A stretch of DNA of 35,091 nucleotides from assembly GCA_036569045.1 (NCBI GenBank), contig DATCRI010000003.1, forward strand, positions 1-35,091, written 5' to 3'. This document shows positions 1 through 9,144 of this stretch, one piece after another (position 1 is the stretch's first letter; each line of letters starts with the position of its first letter). Origin of the DNA: Chthoniobacterales bacterium. Lineage in GTDB: Bacteria; Verrucomicrobiota; Verrucomicrobiia; Chthoniobacterales; JAATET01. The translations under genes and the position numbers were made by a program. Below the pieces are notes generated by a model. The model was not told where the DNA came from, did not search any database, and was given only the letters and a program-made list of their open reading frames with translations.

Positions 1-2
1 GC

Positions 3-767
3 GGGAAGCTCATCGACGACGAAGCCCGCAGGCGTGGCATGAAGCTCGTAGTGGTCGGCGTGCCCAAGACGATCGACAACGACATGATCTACATGGACAA
101 GAGCTTCGGCTACGACACGGCCTGCGCGGCCGCGGTCGAGCCGATCCGCGCCGCTCACACCGAGGCGCGCAGCGCCCGGAACGGCATCGGCCTCGTGAAG
201 CTGATGGGGCGCCATTCGGGCTTCATTGCCAGTTCGGCCGCCATCGCCAGCGGCGAAGCGAATTACGTCCTCATTCCCGAGGTGCCGTTCAAACTCGAGG
301 GCGACAAGGGCTTCCTCGAATCCCTGCGCCAGCGTGTGGTGAATCGCGGCCATGCCGTCGTCGTCGTGGCCGAAGGCGCGGGCCAGGAACACCTCGAAGC
401 CAGCTCCAGCACCGACGCCTCCGGCAACAAGAAGCTCGGCGACATCGGGCCATTCCTCCGCGACCGCATTACGGACTATTTCCGCCAGTGCAAGACCGAG
501 CTCACGCTCAAATACATCGACCCGAGCTACATGATCCGCAGCGTCTCCGCGTCGCCACAGGATCGCATCTATTGCATGCGCCTGGGTCAGGCCGCGGTCC
601 ACGCCGGCATGGCGGGCAAGACCGGCCTCATCGTGGCCCGCTGGCATAGCAGCTACGTCCACGTGCCGATCTCCGTGGCCACGTCCGCGCGGCGCGAGGT
701 GGACCCCACCGGCGATCTCTGGCTCTCGGTCCTCGAGACCACGGGCCAGCCCGCCGCGTTCCGCTGA
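3..767 (+). CDS. 6-phosphofructokinase, PKTIDND type, 5' end outside window
   Basis: Phosphorylates fructose 6-phosphate in glycolysis, using ATP or pyrophosphate. The frame is open from base 3, so the N-terminus lies outside the window and 254 residues are visible. Seen: GVPKTIDNDM soon after the edge, containing the catalytic Asp of the TIDND motif, then KLMGRHSGFIA, then a C-terminal DPSYMIRS segment typical of long group III PFKs. Family knowledge: Lys before TIDND occurs in PPi-dependent enzymes and in some plant-like ATP enzymes. The deciding residue (Gly or Asp of the GGDG/GGDD motif) is upstream and not visible. The phosphoryl donor is therefore open. The family call is firm. Confidence 0.93.
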   Translation, partial: GKLIDDEARRRGMKLVVVGVPKTIDNDMIYMDKSFGYDTACAAAVEPIRAAHTEARSARNGIGLVKLMGRHSGFIASSAAIASGEANYVLIPEVPFKLEGDKGFLESLRQRVVNRGHAVVVVAEGAGQEHLEASSSTDASGNKKLGDIGPFLRDRITDYFRQCKTELTLKYIDPSYMIRSVSASPQDRIYCMRLGQAAVHAGMAGKTGLIVARWHSSYVHVPISVATSARREVDPTGDLWLSVLETTGQPAAFR

Positions 768-784
768 TCGCGGACTGGCTCCGA

Positions 785-808
785 CGCGACCGTGAAACCC
801 GGGTCGCG
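785..808 (+). terminator. possible terminator hairpin after phosphofructokinase
   Basis: A 7-bp inverted repeat (CGCGACC and GGTCGCG) with a 10-base loop lies 17 bases after the phosphofructokinase stop. No T-run follows, so it may only be a weak or Rho-assisted end. Confidence 0.3.
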
Positions 809-1130
809 CCACGCCTTCCCCGCCCGATGGGATTCGAGGACGATCTCCACACCCAACCTCGGAACAACCCGCCGCCGAAGCGCACGGCAGGCCGCGGTTG
901 CGCCCGACATTCAGCTCGCCTGCCCTCTGCAGAAGCGCGGGGGGCTCGCACCATTGCGCCAGTTCGTCCCCGCCCCCGAGGTGAATAGCCCAACGGAAAC
1001 ATTGGGCGCCTCACTCCGATCCGGCCGCCAATGCCCTTTCCCAACCCCGCGAACTCTGGCATAGTGCCCTCGATCAGCCGGGCAGGAGCAGAAATCGTCC
1101 CCGCCCGGCCCCTTCTCGACCACCCAGTTT
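809..1130. other. intergenic region without a recognised gene
   Basis: About 320 bases between the phosphofructokinase and the tRNA gene. Open frames exist on both strands, but their translations are Arg/Pro-rich and low in complexity, and I see no family resemblance. It presumably carries the tRNA promoter. CATAGT near 1060 could be a -10 box, but the candidate -35 box 17 bases upstream is poor. Confidence 0.4.
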
Positions 1131-1203
1131 GCGCCCGTAGCTCAGGGGATAGAGCAGTGGATTTCTAATCCATTGGTCGCAGGTTCAAATCCTGCCGGGC
1201 GCG
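1131..1203 (+). tRNA. tRNA-Arg (anticodon TCT)
   Basis: The cloverleaf folds by eye. The acceptor stem pairs GCGCCCG (1131-1137) with CGGGCGC (1196-1202). The D arm is GCTC/GAGC. The anticodon stem GTGGA/TCCAT encloses the loop TTTCTAA with anticodon TCT. The T arm is GCAGG-TTCAAAT-CCTGC. The discriminator is G at 1203 and CCA is not encoded. It reads AGA and AGG codons, which are rare in a high-GC genome. Its 3' end lies only 9 bases from the convergent fumC stop. Confidence 0.96.
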
Positions 1204-1212
1204 CTTTCTCGG

Positions 1213-2625
<1,413 letters not shown>

Positions 2626-2969
2626 GGCTCCCGGTCTACCATGACCTCTCCAAAAATTCCAATCGCCAACCCGCGGCTTCCTATCCCAATTGCGAATGAG
2701 TGGCACGGAAGCTGCGACGAGGTCTCATCAGCAGCGCAGTCGGTTCGGAAACTCGAACCAGCCGCGCTGCAAAGATGTTTCTACGTTTGCCTTACCATGT
2801 CCGACTCGTCCTTCTCCGCCACGGTCCGTCCCCTCGGCCGGCCGTTCGCCCATGCTGGCGAGATCGAAGGGCTTCCCGCCCCTTTCATCCCATCAACCCC
2901 TTGGAAATGACGACTTTGTCACATTTCCCATTTTGCGGGCGCGCCCTCCCTGCGGCGAGGGGTGAAGGG
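2626..2969. other. divergent intergenic region between fumC and pseudopilin cassette 1
   Basis: About 344 bases that should carry the promoters of fumC (-) and of the D-B-C-A cassette (+). No clear sigma70 pair could be assigned. An imperfect dyad (AAATG...CATTT, inner TGAC...GTCA) lies at 2905-2926, and GAGGGGTGAAGGG directly precedes the chosen cassette start. The open frame through this region gives low-complexity Arg/Pro-rich protein and is not called. Confidence 0.4.
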
Positions 2970-3632
2970 ATGCACCGGCTGCCCACCCCTCGTCCCCACC
3001 GGCAAGGATTCTCTCTGGTGGAGCTCCTTGCGGTGATGGCCATTCTCGTCATCATGCTGGCCCTGCTCGCCCCGGCGATCAGCACGATTACCGGCAGCAC
3101 AAGCCGCAACGGCGCGGTGAACATTCTCATGAACACGATGGAGCAGGCCCGCGTCGCCGCCCTCGAAAGCGGCCGCACGGTCTACCTCGTCTTCAATCGC
3201 CAGACCTTCCCCGATCCGGACCGCATCATGGTCCTCCGCGAACCCGATCCGGAATCCGGCAAGACGGATTACGAACAGCTCACCAGCTGGATCAAACTGC
3301 CAAAAGGCATCCTCCTCCACTCCGCCGGCAAGACCGACATCCTTTCGGAAAGTCTCCCCACCGGCACCAGCGGAACGAACCTCGTTTTCGACCCCGCAAA
3401 GTCAAAAGCTTTCTCGGCCGCGAAGGGAGACCTGAACATTCTCGCCTTCAATGCCTACGGCGGCGTCGTCTATCCCAACTCCACGAAGCTCATGCTCATC
3501 GTCTGTGAAGGCGTCCGGGACAGCAACGGAGCCGAAGCTCTGATCAGCCCGAACAAGAACGCCGGCGGCTTCGAGATCATCACTCTCCGTCGCTACACCG
3601 GAAGAGCCTCCCTCGAGGTAACCACTCTGTAA
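2970..3632 (+). CDS. Verru_Chthon cassette protein D, GspH/FimT-like pseudopilin
   Basis: A predicted minor pseudopilin that would insert in the inner membrane and join a pilus-like fibre after leader cleavage. In the 220-residue product a short basic leader with several prolines ends in RQG, followed by FSLVELLAVMAILVIMLALL, with Glu at +5 after the Gly cleavage site. The next part (ARVAALESGRTVYLVF) resembles the GspH/FimT pattern. The ATG at 2970 was chosen because a purine-rich ribosome site (GAGGGGTGAAGGG) sits directly before it. An earlier in-frame ATG at 2907 has none. It is the first gene of a tightly packed cluster, 5 bases before the next gene. The family name is recalled from the TIGRFAM cassette families. 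The GspH analogy is inference. Confidence 0.82.
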   Translation: MHRLPTPRPHRQGFSLVELLAVMAILVIMLALLAPAISTITGSTSRNGAVNILMNTMEQARVAALESGRTVYLVFNRQTFPDPDRIMVLREPDPESGKTDYEQLTSWIKLPKGILLHSAGKTDILSESLPTGTSGTNLVFDPAKSKAFSAAKGDLNILAFNAYGGVVYPNSTKLMLIVCEGVRDSNGAEALISPNKNAGGFEIITLRRYTGRASLEVTTL

Positions 3633-3637
3633 TATCC

Positions 3638-4108
3638 GTGAAGCGTTCCGTTTTAAGCACCCGAGCCGGCTTTTCCCTCATCGAAATCATCCTCGCACTG
3701 GGCATCATCTCCTTCACGCTGGTCGGCATCCTGGGACTTTTCCCCGTCGCGGTGAATGCCGCCGCGGACAGCCAGCATGAAACCCAGGCGGCCCTGATTG
3801 CTCGCTCCATGTTCCATGAGCTGGAATCCCATCCCGGAACCCCAAATCGCACAATTACGGTGGGAGGAGACCTCATTGATGGTCGCCCCGTCAAAGTTGA
3901 TCTCTCGAAAGCCGTCACCCTTACCGACATGGCGGGATTCGATAGCGGAGGAACTTCACTCTCAGATGCAAGCGACACCATGGCCGTTTACACCGTCGAT
4001 CTAAAGACGGAACCGGTCACTCCGGCTAATGGCCTCACCCGTGTCGACGTGACGGTCAAAACCAAGAGAACTTCGTTTCCCTTCTCCACCTTGCTGCGGC
4101 AGGACTGA
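3638..4108 (+). CDS. Verru_Chthon cassette protein B, GspI/PilV-like pseudopilin
   Basis: A predicted minor pseudopilin of 156 residues. After a short basic leader the cleavage context is RAG, followed by FSLIEIILALGIISFTLVGI, with Glu at +5, a pattern very like PilV and GspI. The following ADSQHETQAALIARSMFHELE also fits the amphipathic helix of that group. The start is GTG at 3638, 5 bases after the D stop, which suggests translational coupling. No good ribosome site lies immediately upstream. The C-terminal part (VDVTVKT near residue 140) is a beta-rich pseudopilin head. The truncated B of cassette 2 ends in a similar way (VHVTISS). The GspI role is inferred from leader, length and gene order. 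Confidence 0.82.
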   Translation: MKRSVLSTRAGFSLIEIILALGIISFTLVGILGLFPVAVNAAADSQHETQAALIARSMFHELESHPGTPNRTITVGGDLIDGRPVKVDLSKAVTLTDMAGFDSGGTSLSDASDTMAVYTVDLKTEPVTPANGLTRVDVTVKTKRTSFPFSTLLRQD

Positions 4109-4123
4109 CCCCTCTGCATTTTC

Positions 4124-4999
4124 ATGACTTGTCTGGGCCGAACTCGAAAAATCCGCTGGAGCGACGGTGCGTTCACTCTGCTCGAGCTGCTCGTTTCCAT
4201 GACCATCCTCAGCTTGCTGATGGTCCTCCTGCTCTCGATGGTAAACGGAGCGACCAAGCTCTGGAAAGCCAACGAAAACCGGGTCGACAGCTATCGAGAA
4301 GCGAGAGCCGCGATCAACGTCATCGCCTCGGATCTCTCCAGCCTCTACCCCTCCGCGAATCTCAGTTATTTTGCGACCCAAGCCGATTCAACCCCTAAGA
4401 CGCCCGTGTCGATCGAGGGGTTGGATGGACGCCTTTTCTTCGTGACCGCCCTTTCCGCCGACGCTCAGGAATCCGGAAAGAACAAAAGCGACCTTTGCAC
4501 CGTGGGCTACTTTCTCGCCTTCGACAAAACATCGCTCACCGGGCGTGGGGTTTCATCTTACAACCTCTATCGGTATTTTCGGAGCAGCGACGCCACCTTC
4601 CCTGCCATCGAGAAAGGCGATTTGCTGTCCGACATCACCATCGAGACCTCTCCCACCAGTTCCACCTCCGAAGTCCTCGCCAAAAACATCACCGGTTTCG
4701 AAGTGGTCTCTTACGAGATCCCTCCCGCCACCACTGCAAATCCCAATCCAACCCCGAAGCCATTCGTGAAAACGGCCAACCTGCCAATGCCCGACATGGT
4801 TGAGATCACGGTGCAAGCGATCAGCAACGAAGCCGCCAAACGTTTCAGCGACAGCAAATCCGCATGGGAGGACAAGAATTCCATCACCCGTAAACAGGAT
4901 GAACGCGTTTTCAAAACTCGGATTTACCTGCCTGGTGCTGCCCAGGCGAAAGCCGCCGCGAACGCCTCTCCAACACCCACGCCCACGCCCGAACCATGA
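4124..4999 (+). CDS. Verru_Chthon cassette protein C, GspJ/PilW-like pseudopilin
   Basis: A predicted minor pseudopilin of 291 residues. The leader is SDGA, followed by FTLLELLVSMTILSLLMVLL with Glu at +5. The cleavage residue appears to be Ala instead of Gly, as it also does in the C protein of cassette 2. The segment YREARAAINVIASDLSSLYP matches the GspJ/PilW pattern of an Arg-rich helix before the globular head. The C-terminus is a low-complexity Pro-Thr tail (PTPTPTPEP) absent from the cassette 2 copy. Its stop overlaps the start of protein A in ATGA at 4996-4999, indicating coupled translation of C and A. Confidence 0.82.
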   Translation: MTCLGRTRKIRWSDGAFTLLELLVSMTILSLLMVLLLSMVNGATKLWKANENRVDSYREARAAINVIASDLSSLYPSANLSYFATQADSTPKTPVSIEGLDGRLFFVTALSADAQESGKNKSDLCTVGYFLAFDKTSLTGRGVSSYNLYRYFRSSDATFPAIEKGDLLSDITIETSPTSSTSEVLAKNITGFEVVSYEIPPATTANPNPTPKPFVKTANLPMPDMVEITVQAISNEAAKRFSDSKSAWEDKNSITRKQDERVFKTRIYLPGAAQAKAAANASPTPTPTPEP

Positions 5000-7900
5000 T
5001 TCGTCGCCCTTTCCGAACTACGGGCTCCGCGCTCGTCTCCACGATGCTCGTCATCGCGGTCCTCACCATTATCGTGGTCGCATTCCTCCAGAGCATGACC
5101 GTCGAGCAAAAGACCGCCCGGAGTTATCTAAACCGCTATCGCGCCGAGCTTGCCGCGGAGGCAGCCGCTGCCTCGGCGGAGAACAAACTGCGAATCCTGT
5201 TTACGAATTATCCGGATTCCTGCACTGCCTGGGCAAAGCTTCCAAGCACCCAAGGAACGGTCTTTTACTACCGAACCCTGAGCGGGAGCGATCAAGGCGC
5301 TCTTCCTAAAGACACAGCGATAGACATCAAGGCCCTCATGCTGATCTCGGGAGCGACCGAGGTAAAAGCCGGAAGGACCGATACCGAGTTTACCGAAGCG
5401 AACGTTTTTCCCGCTCTAGACGCCGCTGATTCCCCGGGATTCACATCAGAAAACTCCATCGATCTGAATCGTGACAAGTGGATCGGCGGTCCAAGAGATC
5501 ACGAAAATCAATCCATTCTCGCAAAATGGGTCAACCTTCCGGAAGACTCGTCAAAGCCGCTGGATAACTCGATCGATCCGGCAACCGGTCGCGCAAAAAA
5601 TGGCATCGTCGCACGATACGCCTATTGGATGGAGGACGAGAGTTTCCGGGTGAATATCAATAAAAGTGGGGACAAGCCCCGGGGGACTTCGACGGAGGGA
5701 ACGAATCCCTCAGACATTGACCTGCAGGCCGTAATGGAAGCGACCGGGATCGATGACTTCGCCACGGCTCTGGTCGCTAGGCGAGATGCCATGCCGGACA
5801 AACGCTTCCTAACGGCGAGTGAGGCAAGCTACGGCAAAACGTCCGGCCCCTCGAGCGACACCTACGAAAAGCTGAAGTTTTACCTCACGGCTGACTCCAG
5901 TGCCCTGAACTTCTCAAGAGGAGGAGTGAAGCGCCTCGACTTGAATAAAGTCGTTACAAACTCCCCCTCCCCTTCCGACATTCGGGACGAAATGGATCGC
6001 ATCATCGCGGCAATCGGAAACCCCTATGCGGTGCCTGCCGACCCGAACCGTTTGTCTCTTTCTGACTTCGGCCAGCGCTTTTACTACCCGATAAACTCGG
6101 CAAACAACGGGTATCCCGTGCCCGCAGGAAACAGCGACATTTATCTGCAGAAGCTGGCCGCGAATATTCGTGACTACATCGACAAGGATTCGCAACCAAC
6201 CATCGTTCAGAATGAGGAGGGCTTTCCAATTCGTCCTCAGAGCAAGGCAACCGCCAGCGACATGATTGGATTCGATCCGGGCGGAAACTCGACCGGCCCG
6301 AGCGATACCGCCGCCGTTGGCAAGGAATCCGTTCCCGCCCTCGACGAATACGCCTATCGGGCGAAACTCAACAGCATGACGCCTCCCAAGAAATCGGCAG
6401 GCATCACGAGCGCTCAATATGACGTGGAGGAGAGCCACTACTTCGAGTTCATCAACCCTACGAACCAGGACATCTCAATCGAGTCCTTGAAAGGCTCCCT
6501 CGACAATGCTTCGCCGTTCCTCCTGATTAGCAACCAGCTGGGCTACGGAAGCGCGGGAGGGGACGACATCCCCGCCGGACGCACGATCGAAATTCCTCTC
6601 GATCAGTTTGTCGACGGCAACGGGAATCCTTTGACCAAGTTTCCTGCGGGAAAGGCGGTTGTATTGACCACCGATCCCAATCCCGAGGAAACCAACCTGC
6701 CCTACTCCAGCAATGGGGCCAACACATTCTTCCGTCCCAATAGTTCCGCCCAGGAAGCCATCAAAGACAAGCGGCATTTCAAGGGCACCACCCGTGATGC
6801 AACCAGCGGTAGCCCCACGATGTTCCGAGTGCTCGCGAAATTTGGCACCGGCGCCGGCCGCGCGGGCAGCGGCGGCTCGGACTATGACACGCATGTCCTG
6901 ATCGGAAACAGTGACGGCGTCATTGAAAGTTTCACGGCACTTTCCCTTCCCTACGCCAACCAGCTTTCCATCAAATACGACGACAACGCCACGTCACCTC
7001 CAGTTCCAGGAACAAAATGGTTCCAAGGGGGATCGCTGAAGGGCAACGTCGGAGGGGATGTCAAGGTAGCCTCGGGCGATCCTCGGAGTCTCAATGAACA
7101 ACTGTCGATCAGGAGATACGTCTCCGGAGTTACAAACAATATCACCCGTTTCTTGTCGAGTGGCGTGGAAGCCGGCGGCAGGGGGACGTCAACGTTCGGA
7201 GCTCTCGCCAACAGCTTCATCAACACCCGACTGTGGCCAGATTTTGCAGCTCAGACTGCCAACGAAATCGACGTTGGATACGCGCGAATTGCAAATTCCG
7301 AGCTCGATGGGATCGGGCGCTTGGGAGACATTTACGACCCCAACAGGTCCCCAAGCGAACCAGAGTATGCGCGCGGCGGAGGAAAAACTTTGCGAATTGG
7401 GCAATCGGATCGTTACGTCAATCAAGGGAATGTCAGCGGCGTTCCCTATCCTGGAATTTTCGGTATCTGGGATGGCAACGAAAATTCCGTTTCCCGGAAT
7501 CGAGTAGCGTGGCGTCTTACGGATTTCTTTTCAATCGACGACGCACTGACAACTCCAGGCGTGATCAACATCAACGGAGTTTCTCGGGATGGCGGCGTAT
7601 CCTTGAAGGCAGCTATCTACCGGCTTGTATTCTCGACCGATGATCCCGCATTAACGGGAAAATCCCTGAACATGGACGCCTTGATTACAGCTATCGCACA
7701 GCGGTTTCCATCCGGTATCGATGGTGGAGACAACGAAGGCGCACCCACGGCCGACGACCCGTTTTGGGAACGCGGCGAAATCTCCGAAGTCCCTTACAAC
7801 AGCAAAACCGGTTCGCCCACCCCCGTTCCGCCGCTCTTCAATACCGGCAACAAGCTGGCCAGCGTCCCAATGGAAACCACTCAGGATCGGTCGCGCGAGG

Positions 7901-8187
7901 AACTCGTGCGACGCTGCCTCGATCTGTTTACGACGAAGGGCAACGTGTTTCGCGTCTATTGTGTGGGCCAGGCTATCCGTCCAAATCGAGACGGCACTCT
8001 TCGCGTTCTTGCCCAGCAAAAACTCAAGTTAACCTTTGCGATCGAACCGGAATTCGACAACCCACTGCCCAGCGACACCTCCTTCGACGGAGTCGCCGAA
8101 CTGGACGGGAATGGCAACTCGCCCACAAAGCGCTTTCGTCAGCCAGATCGCTTCAAAATTCGAATTCTCTCCGTCAACACCTATTGA
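4996..8187 (+). CDS. Verru_Chthon cassette protein A, giant GspK/PilX-like pseudopilin
   Basis: A predicted exported tip-type pseudopilin of 1063 residues, about three times the usual GspK length. Residues 1-10 are basic and end in TTG, then a hydrophobic helix (SALVSTMLVIAVLTIIVVAF, residues 11-30) follows. There is no Glu at +5, which is the known hallmark of GspK. Residues 207-222 (RYAYWMEDE...VNIN) resemble the DE.G..N.N region of GspK. Residues 271-300 look like its helical insert, followed by RLDLNKVV (313-320). The rest is Ser/Thr/Asn/Pro-rich and beta-predicted, with no recognised enzyme motif. NINGV near residue 858 recurs in the family as I recall it. The family call is good. The tip function is inference. 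Confidence 0.82.
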   Translation: MIRRPFRTTGSALVSTMLVIAVLTIIVVAFLQSMTVEQKTARSYLNRYRAELAAEAAAASAENKLRILFTNYPDSCTAWAKLPSTQGTVFYYRTLSGSDQGALPKDTAIDIKALMLISGATEVKAGRTDTEFTEANVFPALDAADSPGFTSENSIDLNRDKWIGGPRDHENQSILAKWVNLPEDSSKPLDNSIDPATGRAKNGIVARYAYWMEDESFRVNINKSGDKPRGTSTEGTNPSDIDLQAVMEATGIDDFATALVARRDAMPDKRFLTASEASYGKTSGPSSDTYEKLKFYLTADSSALNFSRGGVKRLDLNKVVTNSPSPSDIRDEMDRIIAAIGNPYAVPADPNRLSLSDFGQRFYYPINSANNGYPVPAGNSDIYLQKLAANIRDYIDKDSQPTIVQNEEGFPIRPQSKATASDMIGFDPGGNSTGPSDTAAVGKESVPALDEYAYRAKLNSMTPPKKSAGITSAQYDVEESHYFEFINPTNQDISIESLKGSLDNASPFLLISNQLGYGSAGGDDIPAGRTIEIPLDQFVDGNGNPLTKFPAGKAVVLTTDPNPEETNLPYSSNGANTFFRPNSSAQEAIKDKRHFKGTTRDATSGSPTMFRVLAKFGTGAGRAGSGGSDYDTHVLIGNSDGVIESFTALSLPYANQLSIKYDDNATSPPVPGTKWFQGGSLKGNVGGDVKVASGDPRSLNEQLSIRRYVSGVTNNITRFLSSGVEAGGRGTSTFGALANSFINTRLWPDFAAQTANEIDVGYARIANSELDGIGRLGDIYDPNRSPSEPEYARGGGKTLRIGQSDRYVNQGNVSGVPYPGIFGIWDGNENSVSRNRVAWRLTDFFSIDDALTTPGVININGVSRDGGVSLKAAIYRLVFSTDDPALTGKSLNMDALITAIAQRFPSGIDGGDNEGAPTADDPFWERGEISEVPYNSKTGSPTPVPPLFNTGNKLASVPMETTQDRSREELVRRCLDLFTTKGNVFRVYCVGQAIRPNRDGTLRVLAQQKLKLTFAIEPEFDNPLPSDTSFDGVAELDGNGNSPTKRFRQPDRFKIRILSVNTY

Positions 8188-8188
8188 A

Positions 8189-8980
8189 ATGATCCGCTCG
8201 TTCCTACTTTTCGCCGTTTTTCTTTTGGTCGTCTCCGCAACCTTCGCCCAAGAGGAAACGCCTGCACCGACGGCGGAATCAGATCCCGCAGTCTCGGAGG
8301 AGACCAGTTCGACAGGCAGCGCCCACCTCAGAGTCTGGGTGATGGTGCCCCCGGAAGTGATGCCCGCCATTCCGGGGGATCAACCTTCACTCAGGGACAA
8401 ACTTTCGCTCGTCTATGACGGCCCCGATGGCAAACCCGCCTTTCTTTTGAGCGCTGCCGTGCCGTTCGACACGACCGGCTACATGGAGGTGCCCGGACAT
8501 CCGACGGAAATCCGTCTCGTCCGCCAGATCGATGGAGATTTGGCAGAAGTCGCTCGATCCAAGGCAAAGTTGAAAACGGGCGCTTATCTGACCGCTGTTA
8601 TTCAGAAAGAAAACGGGAGATACACCCTTTCGTTCATCGACGACACCCTTCCCCCTCCCCCCCAACCAGCTCCGGGGGAAGCCCCTCCCCCCCCTCAAAA
8701 GCGAATCGTTTTTTACGATTTTATCAGCGGTGATTCCACGACCATCAGCTGTAAGGATCCGGTCTTCAGCAAAACGCTCACCTTTGGCACACCTCAGATC
8801 CTTGCGGACCTCCCAGAAAAAATTTTTTCCATTTCCATGCCGATCAAATCAGCGAAGCGCACTTATATGGGCACCATCGAGATCGATCTTCAAACCAACG
8901 ACAGCCTGAGCTTCCTCATCGTAAAAGATTTCTTTGGCCGGACGACCGCCAAGGTTTTTCCGAACTCCAAGCTGGACTAA
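8189..8980 (+). CDS. secreted protein of unknown function, last gene of cassette 1
   Basis: A 263-residue product with a clear signal peptide (MIRSFLLFAVFLLVVSATFAQ, cleavage probably after AFA). A mature part follows that is rich in Pro and Glu near its start. A proline cluster (LPPPPQPAPGEAPPPPQKR, about residues 154-172) is encoded by C-tracts of 7 and 8 bases. The ATG at 8189 starts one base after the stop of protein A, so it is almost certainly co-transcribed. The C-terminal half (about residues 173-263) has alternating hydrophobic residues and could be a beta domain. I recognise no family. Position suggests a periplasmic or surface partner of the cassette pseudopilins. Confidence 0.75.
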   Translation: MIRSFLLFAVFLLVVSATFAQEETPAPTAESDPAVSEETSSTGSAHLRVWVMVPPEVMPAIPGDQPSLRDKLSLVYDGPDGKPAFLLSAAVPFDTTGYMEVPGHPTEIRLVRQIDGDLAEVARSKAKLKTGAYLTAVIQKENGRYTLSFIDDTLPPPPQPAPGEAPPPPQKRIVFYDFISGDSTTISCKDPVFSKTLTFGTPQILADLPEKIFSISMPIKSAKRTYMGTIEIDLQTNDSLSFLIVKDFFGRTTAKVFPNSKLD

Positions 8981-9144
8981 AAACTTCGAAGTGTGGCCGA
9001 ATCGCAGAGCCGACGCCTAAGCCGAACCTGCCATCGAACAAGGGCAATTTAAGCGCTTCCCACCTAATTTGTTCGAGGCTCAGATCCTTCTCGACATTTG
9101 AATCCGCTCTCTAGCTGATCCACCTCCTTTGAGGATCGCAACAA

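Noticed and set aside
792-1064. 90-codon open frame before the tRNA
   Set aside because: Low-complexity Arg/Pro/Ser translation, no ribosome site, and an equally long competing frame on the other strand.
1131-1203. tRNA-Arg as an integration site
   Set aside because: No integrase gene and no repeated copy of the tRNA 3' end were seen in the window.
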